A DNA stretch of 64,000 nucleotides from Protea cynaroides (taxonomy: Eukaryota > Streptophyta > Magnoliopsida > Proteales > Proteaceae). The position numbers were made by a program, and so were the translations under genes. Below, in pieces: positions 57,091 through 64,000 of the stretch. Numbering within the stretch: position 1 is the first letter of the stretch; each line of letters starts with the position of its first letter. The stretch lies in NCBI GenBank assembly GCA_028583415.1, contig CM053269.1, forward strand, positions 74,770,130 through 74,834,129, read 5' to 3'. Below the pieces are notes generated by a model that searched no databases, was not told the DNA's origin, and worked only from the letters and a program-made list of their open reading frames with translations.

Positions 57091-58191
57091 TTTAATGATG
57101 GGAATACAGAAGAAATGTATTTTTAGCTTTTGAATGATTTCAGGCGAACGGCTGTAAACAAAATGACCTTATTATAGCAATGACCAATATATAATTTCAA
57201 GAATTCATTTTCTCCGAATTAAAATAAAAAATGCTATATACACAACATGTCTTTTTAAGTCAAAAATAAATGGTTCTTTTCTTTATTTTGTTCTCAATAG
57301 GGGGGCTACTCTATGTCTGTGTTAAGAGCTTCTTGTCAAGCTACTGAGTATTATTAATGTCGTCATATTGAAAGAATATGACATTATGACATTTTCAAGG
57401 AATGTGGCTGGAAGAGATCATGATTAGAAAATTCAGCAAGCTGTTCCCCAAAAGTTTCAAAACTTTAATGGGAAAGAATAATGAAGAAATGGGTAAAAGG
57501 AAGAAGAGTATGGAACTGATGTTGTACTACACTAGTCCTTAAGAAAGAAAGCAAAAGTTAAATAAAACCCAATTTATTTAAGGGCTTCATGACTTCCAAT
57601 TTTGTTGACAAAGGAAGAAATAATAAATAAACTATTTCAAATGAAATTTGGGAAGAATGGAGATGCCCTAGATCCAAGAGACTACGTTTATCACTAAATT
57701 TTGAAGTCCTCTTCTACACAATAAGAAATGTTAGCTAACTGGTTAAAATAAATTAAGAGGAATTCCCTTATAAATTTTAAAATATAGTGTTCACTCTGTG
57801 AGTTCGACTCCCAACACTTATTAGATTAGAAAGCCCTAGATTCCATCAACCATACTACAGTTCTGGATCCGTTTTTTATTCATATAAGATAATTGACAAT
57901 ATGGACAGCCCAAACAACCATTTTTTATTCATATAAGATAATTGACAATTTGGACAGCCCAAACAACGATTTCAATATGTCAATACAAAGATAATATGTT
58001 GAATTATTCCACTAAGTTTCTACCAAGAAACTATTAAAATAATTTAAATTCTAACTATAAAACTCAACTTCCCAGGCCAATTCAAACTCCACAAACCTAA
58101 CGGCTATAATTACTGTAAGGCTATGTTTCGGCAATCAGAAAGGAAGAGTTTTCTAAGAGATGAAAAAATGAGTCTTCTAATAAAGGTTAGA
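57091..58191. other. No gene seen; short tandem duplication
   Basis: AT-rich sequence. A 48-49 bp unit (TTTTTTATTCATATAAGATA...) is duplicated in tandem at 57872-57969. Confidence 0.6.
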
Positions 58192-58723
58192 TGATGACAG
58201 AGAGTTTCAACACATTCAATTCAAAGATCCCTCTTTGCTACATGATCTTATCACAGTCCAACCCAAATTTAACCTTTAACAACAAACCAGAAATTGTCAG
58301 TTGAGTCTCACAACCGTAGGAGACTCAACCAGGAGAAAAAGTCGACTCTTTTTTTCCCTGGAAAATCTAAACTCTGCCTCCCTCTTCTCGGTTATTTATA
58401 TTGCTGTAACAGATTACATAATATGGTAATAAAATATCCAAAAGAAACTTCCCTTTATATCAATAGGAAAGTCTCCAAATAACTAAACAACTAAACTTAG
58501 GAAAGTTTTCAAAATAACTAAACTTCTAAAACTTAGGAAAGTCTCCAAAATAACTAAACAACTAAACTTAGGATAGTTTCCAAAATAAACAAACTTCTAA
58601 ACTATGAGAAGATGGTCAATTAGAAGCTGTTGAATGGTATTATTCACGTGAGCACTGTTCACGTGAACAGTGCCGTGAACAGTGTTGTAACTCGGATTGG
58701 CTGCTGATCTTTGATCTGCATCT
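58192..58723 (-). repeat. 3' LTR of the TR-GAG element
   Basis: Nearly identical to 60299-60821. Its last base pair reads CT instead of CA, a point change. Confidence 0.9.
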
Positions 58724-58802
58724 ACTCTCCCCACTTAAAATGAACTCGTTCACGAGTTCGGTAATGACGTAGAATGACTTCAGAGGGGTCGGTAGGCAGC
58801 AT

Positions 58803-60283
58803 CTATTGATCTTGAAACTTTGCCTGTGCTTGCAAAGTTGGAAAAAAATCCACCATCTTGGGTCCACTCTCTTCAAGATATTTGGAAGGTATCACAAAAT
58901 CAATATGCTCAATACTTTGAGAGAAGTCAAATGTGTAGGTAGTACTCAAGGGGACTATCTTATTCAGCTCTTCGACTTTTGCATTTGTCTCCATAACACA
59001 GTGGTCTTCGTCAGAACTATGGTCGCCATTGCTGATCCATGGGGTCTTAGAAGAGGCATCAAAATTAACCATATCCATCCATGGGGTTTCAAAAGAGGCA
59101 TCAAAATTAACCATATCCACTTTTGAGGCAACCAAAACTATATTATTGATCACATGGATTCCATATGAATCTTCACCATCATATGTGACATCCGTATTAG
59201 TAATAGGAGTGTCATCACTTTGCAGCTCACATACCTGTGTATCTGGGTTAGCGTCAATTGCAATAACTAAATAGTTTATCTTTAATTTTTTTTGGACAAT
59301 CTCTGGCAAAGTGACCATATGCATTGCAGTGATAGCATTACACGTTTGTAGCTGCTGCTATGAGAGTTTTACCTTTATTGGTCATTGGAGTAACACGAGA
59401 TGTAGACCCTACGGTCTGGTTGTTTGGTATGGGGTGCTTCTCTTCATAAAAATTTGAGGTGAACTTCTGTGTTGATTTCAAAAGTTCTTCGGCTTGAAAA
59501 GCCTTATCCACACAATCGTTGATACTGACAATATCAACCACACCCAATTTGTCTCTAATTTCAGGTCGTAACCCCAAACGGAACCGAGTTATCAACTGGT
59601 CATCATTGTCTCGTAATCCCGTCCGTGCACATAATTGGTCAAACTCATATACATAATCTTCGACACTCATAGTTCCTTGCCGAAGATTATTCAACTGGTC
59701 ATGAAGCCTTCTTTGGAAGGACCTTGGCAAATATTTCTCTTTTAATTCTTCTTTCATCTCCTTCCAAATAGTAGGTTCACCCCTTCCTCATTAGGCTATA
59801 TTCATAATATCGCCACCAATGCACCCCCCCCCCAAACAGTTTGGAGCGATCCAATTTCAGCTTTCATGGTTCGGGAAGATCAAACCAATCGAAATAGTCA
59901 TCTAGGGCATTCAGCCAATCATGAAAATCTTGGGGGTCTTGTTTCCCATGAAACTCCTTGAGGTCCATTTGTACCTTATGAGTTTGGTAACAGAGGGGTT
60001 GATGGTCTCTATAATCTTCATAGAGTGGGTCTTGATATTCCTCTCTAGGGACTCTTTGGGGAGCCCTAGCAATAGGTCTTGGCACTAGATTGTCTATAGG
60101 AGCTTCTCTTCTAGGAGTTTCTCTTCTAGCCATCCTAGGGTTAATTCTTCCCTCCAAATTATTCATTCTTCCTTCCACAATATCTAACTTTGCATCTATT
60201 TTGGCCAATTGTTGGAGAACCAAATTAATAGGGTCATTGGGGTTATTGGACTGATTAGGAGAGCTAGAACTCTCCTCAGCCAT
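58803..60283 (-). pseudogene. Ty3/gypsy-type gag, frame-broken
   Basis: Starts MAEESSSSPNQSN right at the primer binding site. It has a coiled basic/acidic N-terminus and the retrotransposon gag core (DFHDWLNALDDYFDWFDLPEP; then EKYLPRSFQRRLHDQLNNL, GTMSVEDYVYEFDQL). A CCHC knuckle (CYHCNAYGHFARDC) is encoded at 59296-59337, with an acidic tail that contains a small tandem repeat (MVNFDAS...TPWMD / TPWIS). A TGA replaces Trp after DLPEP (about 59864), and about 100 bp around a C-run near 59827 is out of frame. As it stands it is not one ORF. Confidence 0.82.
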
Positions 60284-60298
60284 GCTCTAATACCAAAT

Positions 60299-60821
60299 TG
60301 ATGGCAAAGAGGGTTTCAACACATTCAATTCAAAGATCCCTCTTTGCTACATGATCTTATCACAGTCCAACCCAAATTTAACCTTTAACAACAAACTAGA
60401 AATTGTCGGTTAAGTCTCACAACCGTAGGAGACTCAACCAGGAGAAAAAGTCGACTCTTTTTTTCCCTGGAAAATCTAAACTCTGCCTCCCTCTTCTCGG
60501 TTATTTATATTGATGTAACAAATTACATAATATGGTAATAAAATATCCAAAAGAAACTTCCCTTTATATCCAATAGAAAAGTCTCCAAATAACCAAACAA
60601 CTAAACTTAGGAAAGTTTCCAAGATAACTAAACTTCTAAAACTTAGGAAAGTCTCCAAAATAACTAAACAACTAAACTTAGGATAGTTTCCAAAATAAAA
60701 GAACTTTTAAACTATGAGAAGAGGGTCAATTAGAGGTTGTCGAATGGTACTATTCACGTGAGCACTATTCACGTGAACAATGTCGTAACTTGGATTGGCT
60801 ACTGATCTTTGAGTTGCATCA
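60299..60821 (-). repeat. 5' LTR of the TR-GAG element
   Basis: Upstream LTR relative to gag. Ends TGATGG...GCATCA, with TTAGA following. Confidence 0.92.
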
Positions 60822-61019
60822 TTAGACTGATAATCAATCATTTCAAATGCTTCTAACAGAGAAAACTCCACAATGGTGGACAGCCAAAGGTTGTATTTAG
60901 GAAATCTTATGAAGTTAATTTCTTAGCTTTTTACACCATATCAATTGATGGTTATACTAGTACCCTCTTTTACAATGAACCAAAGATGTCTTCAAGATTA
61001 TCAGAAACTATAAAAACTC

Positions 61020-62060
61020 AACTCAGCCTTACCCCAACTAAATGGGGTCAGCTACATGGTTCTGTTTTCTCCAATCAGCTCTATTCAAGGCCTACTTGAT
61101 TCCAGTCCTAAGTCATTCATGTCTTTCCTCACCACTTCTCCTATGGTCATTTCAAGCCTACTCCTACATCTTTAGTTACTTCAATTTGAGATGAATCACT
61201 TCTTCGAACAGGAGCATTCAAAGGCCTCCGTAACGCATATCCATATCACCTCAAGCGGGTTTCCCAGAACTTATCCTGAATTGGGGCAACTCCTAAGTTG
61301 TTCTAATTTGTTAATTCTTTATTTTATCTTTTATAGTTTTACCACTCATCCACCTCAACATCTTCATTTCAGCCAAACTCAATTTGTTCAAATGGTGTTT
61401 TTTTTTTTTTTTTTTTTTAAATTACTGCCCAACATTCAAAACTTCAACCCCATACATCATTGCTACACGTATAACGGTTCTACAAAATTTTCCTTTTAAG
61501 TTTTATAGGAATATATCGATCACACAACACTCTAGACGGACTCCTATACTTCATCCACCATATTCTAATTCTTTGCACAACATCATCCTCTACGTTTTTT
61601 TATTTATGATTGAACCTAGAAAAATAAAGTTATCACTTTGTGGTAATTCCCTATCATCTATCCTTACCACCCAACTCCAGTCATATTGTTACTAAAATTA
61701 CATATCATATACTTTAATTGTTCTACTTATCTTACAACCTTTGGACTGTAAGGTATCCTCCATAACCCAACTTTGCATAATCACATATTTAGTTTCATCC
61801 ACTAAAACAATATCATCTGCAAAAAGCATACACCAAGGGATCTAATCTTGAATGTCTCTAGTCAGCTCATCCATGATTAGTGCAAACAAGTAAGGGCATA
61901 GAACTGATCCTTGATGTAATTCAACTATAATTGGGAATTCACTATCATGTTCCTATTCCTGTTCCCCCAAAATTCTTACACTAGTCACTATGTCATATAC
62001 ATATTTTTAACTATGTCCACATATTTACTCGAAACATTTTTCTTCTCCAAAACTAGCCAA
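61020..62060 (-). mobile_element. Antisense LINE (L1-type) ORF2 remnant
   Basis: On the minus strand the RT region is readable in pieces: HQGSVLCPYLFALIMDELTR, then WCMLFADDIVLVDET with the catalytic FADD motif at about 61806-61835. At the other end the typical 3' terminus is seen (complement of CCCCAACTAAATGGGGTCAGCTACATGG, about 61030-61060). Stops and shifts are frequent, and the 5' part is missing. Confidence 0.8.
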
Positions 62061-62354
62061 ACTTGCCAAGATTATCAGAACTATGAGGCAAAAAATTGAC
62101 TATTAATTTTACAAAGAAAACGAATAGACTGATTTCTTTAAATTCATTTATATATACCTACATAAATGGATAGTTAATCATTGTAACCTTCTACTTTATT
62201 CCATCTATCAAAAGAAAAAATGATATACGTCATTTCCTCATAAGGGAACACTTACTCAAGTTCGCTTGCTTGATGAAGGTCAAAACATTAATTGGCAATA
62301 GGTTTCAAAGTCTATATCATTCTAATTAAAGGAACAAAAATATGGTAGAATAAC

Positions 62355-63001
62355 CTTCCACTAAGCTGAGGTGGGACTAGAAGGTTGCTTGCAGTGTCTG
62401 GAACATTCCTTGGATGAGGCATGTTTCCTCTTGGAAGTTTAACTTGGGGATAAGAAGAAGCTGACCCATTTATCTCTCTCTTCCGTGATGCACTTTCTGC
62501 CATAGCAGCCGCAACTCTAGAGTGGTGGTCTGTCCCACTCATTCGATGAGAAAAGAGAGCAGGTGAATTCAGGAGTAGTGATGCATCTGGAAGATTCTCA
62601 ATTGAAGGTGCTGGTAAATGTGAGGCACTATCTGGCTGTTGATGTGAAAGGGACATTGATCTACAAACAGAAGAAATTTCAACATGGCTCATAGCATAAT
62701 CTTATTTGATATAATAGAGAAATTAAAAACAGAAAAATGAATGGATTTCAATATTGAAAGAACAATATAAGATTCAAAGTGAAAGATAATGCTAAAAGAG
62801 TCAAAATGTCTTGCCACATGGGTTAATGTTCAAACAAGCACAAAAAGTAATTCATTTGCCTCAGATAATATATTGATCCTTCCTTTTCCCGCTTAAAAAA
62901 GAACAATCTGGAACAGTTACTAGAGCACTCAAAAAGTTTCAATTGTACCTTGAAAAAGCAGGCGTAGCCAGATTGAATGGTTTCCATGTAAGTTTGATCA
63001 G
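62355..63001 (-). CDS. Two exons of an unrecognised conserved plant gene (partial)
   Basis: Exon a is 63001-62949 (TTTTAG|CTG ... TTCAAG|GTACAA) and exon b is 62660-62355 (TTTGTAG|ATC ... GGAAG|GTTATT), with an intron of 288 bp. They join in phase through a split Arg codon. The peptide runs LIKLTWKPFNLATPAFSRSM, then a Ser/Pro-rich stretch (HLPAPSIENLPDASLLLNSP), SASRKREINGS, and TASNLLVPPQLSG. The composition suggests a nuclear or regulatory protein without transmembrane segments. I do not recognise the family. Neither end of the gene is in view: downstream lies the LINE remnant, and upstream exons were not identified. Confidence 0.6.
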
Positions 63002-63573
63002 CTAAAATAGGTACTCAGCAGACCATAACAAATCATTTATACCAAAAAACAATCTGGGAGCATAAATAAGCACTAAAGAATGTTATAGGCAAACATGCTT
63101 GTGCAAAAACTAACAACAAAAGCTCTATTCTTTGCCTGGAGAACATTTGGACACTAAGAAGAATCCTTCTTAACTGATTATATTTTCCATGAAGGGAAAG
63201 CAACTCCCACTATGGGCAAACAGAAGTCCGTTTTCCACTCTTTTCTTCCTTTATTACTGTCAATTCTTTGAATTTTATAAATCAGGGAGAAAGAAAAACT
63301 ATGTGTGCAATAGTACTTTCTTTACCAGGGTTCTAAGCCAAAATAAACAAAAGCTTAAAAGAAAACAGTTGCCAGATACATCCTCAAAATACAACCAGAA
63401 AATTCATGAGTAGGTTCTTTTCACAGCAACTCCCACGATTATCTTGTGTAACAGGCTGGGAAAGCTCCAGAAGTCCTTTTTTCTACAGGGAAGGGGCAGT
63501 TAACAATATGACTAGCTTAAGCATGTCGCCTACATCATATTCATTCCCATTTGGGGCGAATCAAACTTTACAG

Positions 63574-64000
63574 AGGCTCTGTTTGGTAACTCTCTGGGAG
63601 AATAGTTCTTCGGTTCTTCCGTTCTGACAAAACAGAAAAAGTGTTCAGAACAGCCAAAAAGTGTTTGGCAAATTTGGTCTGTTTTTTTCGTTCTCAAAGA
63701 ACGAACAGGATGAAAATATCATCTCAGAACAGAAATTTCAGAACATGGTAAACCACGTTCCGAACAACTTTTCAAAGAACAAAAAGCATAATCATTCCCA
63801 ATAAAAACACCTTTCTTTCGATTTTTGCGTTCATTAGAGCTATCCTCTTCTTCCTCGCTCTGTGCAGCTAACCCCTTGTTCTTCACGCTACGCAGCTATT
63901 ATCTTCTTCTTCATTCTATATAAGAGCGCAAGGAGTTGCAACCCACGGGTCTACAACAAGGAGTATGTCTTCCCTCTCTCTCTCTCTCTCTCTCTCTCTC
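63574..64000. repeat. MITE-type repeat and terminal (CT)n tract
   Basis: Same family as 28687-28960 (GGCTCTGTTTGGTAACTCTC start, repeated AACAGAA and GTGTTTGGC blocks). It runs into an unassigned segment and ends in a CT microsatellite (63975-64000) that continues beyond the window. Confidence 0.55.

Larger units (their letters stand above)
58192..60821 (-). mobile_element. Gag-only LTR retrotransposon (TR-GAG type)
   Basis: Complete structure on the minus strand: LTRs 58192-58723 and 60299-60821 (TGATG.CA ... GCATCA), a perfect TTAGA target duplication (58187-58191, 60822-60826), a primer binding site TGGTATTAGAGC matching initiator tRNA-Met next to the 5' LTR (about 60284-60295), and a polypurine tract AAGTGGGGAGAG before the 3' LTR. 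The internal 1.57 kb has only a gag and no protease, RT or integrase. This is the layout named TR-GAG: non-autonomous elements that need enzymes from a relative. The LTRs are highly similar, so the insertion is fairly recent. Confidence 0.88.

Noticed and set aside
1..64000. tRNA, rRNA or CRISPR features
   Set aside because: No cloverleaf-like gene with intact boxes, no rRNA segment and no regularly spaced repeat-spacer array was seen.

Overview
This 64 kb window looks like nuclear DNA of a flowering plant, probably a dicot-type genome. It is AT-rich, its genes carry GT-AG introns, and the recognisable families are plant-specific: LysM and wall-associated (WAK-type) receptor kinases, an LRR receptor kinase of the MIK2-like group, and a P2B Ca2+-ATPase exon. 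Most of the rest is retrotransposons, solo LTRs, MITEs, LINE fragments and microsatellites. I cannot name the species. I see no rRNA, tRNA, CRISPR array or bacterial-style operon.

The most interesting locus spans about 2.1-35.8 kb. A receptor module occurs three times in tandem on the minus strand: unit A (about 2167-18292), unit B (21699 to about 26430) and unit C (about 30498-35781). Each unit carries, in transcription order, a LYK4/5-type LysM ectodomain with a proline-rich hinge and then a WAK-type part (GUB_WAK cysteine-rich domain and EGF-like module); A and B also keep transmembrane and kinase sequence. The two parts are separated by only about 50 bp between ORFs. In all three units the LysM part ends in a GGAG|GTAATC donor-like site, and an acceptor-like TATATAG lies about 100 bp on. 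Joining them keeps the reading frame into the WAK part. I propose that the locus descends from one chimeric LysM-GUB_WAK-EGF-kinase receptor.

Unit B keeps a fully open two-exon WAK part (717 codons) but its LysM part has a one-base frameshift. Units A and C share a 14-nt deletion in the LysM part and share a Ty1/copia insertion at the same site. It is full length in A and a solo LTR in C; B still shows the empty site. So A and C are sister duplicates made after those events. Later insertions broke them further: a 2.5 kb hAT-like element and a gypsy-like LTR in A, and a 2.3 kb solo LTR in C.

The middle and right part (35.8-64 kb) holds the following: a segmental duplication (about 38.7-41.6 kb and 54.9-57.1 kb) whose copies differ by MITE insertions and share a small exon-like ORF; a 5'-truncated MIK2-like LRR receptor kinase pseudogene (43.45-50.08 kb) with a 4.6 kb intron; a retroelement leader with a TATA box (about 51.7-52.5 kb); a gag-bearing copia remnant (52.7-54.6 kb); a palindromic MITE and a Tourist-like MITE; a complete gag-only LTR element of the TR-GAG kind (58192-60821); an antisense LINE remnant (61.0-62.1 kb); and two well-formed exons of an unrecognised conserved gene (62355-63001).
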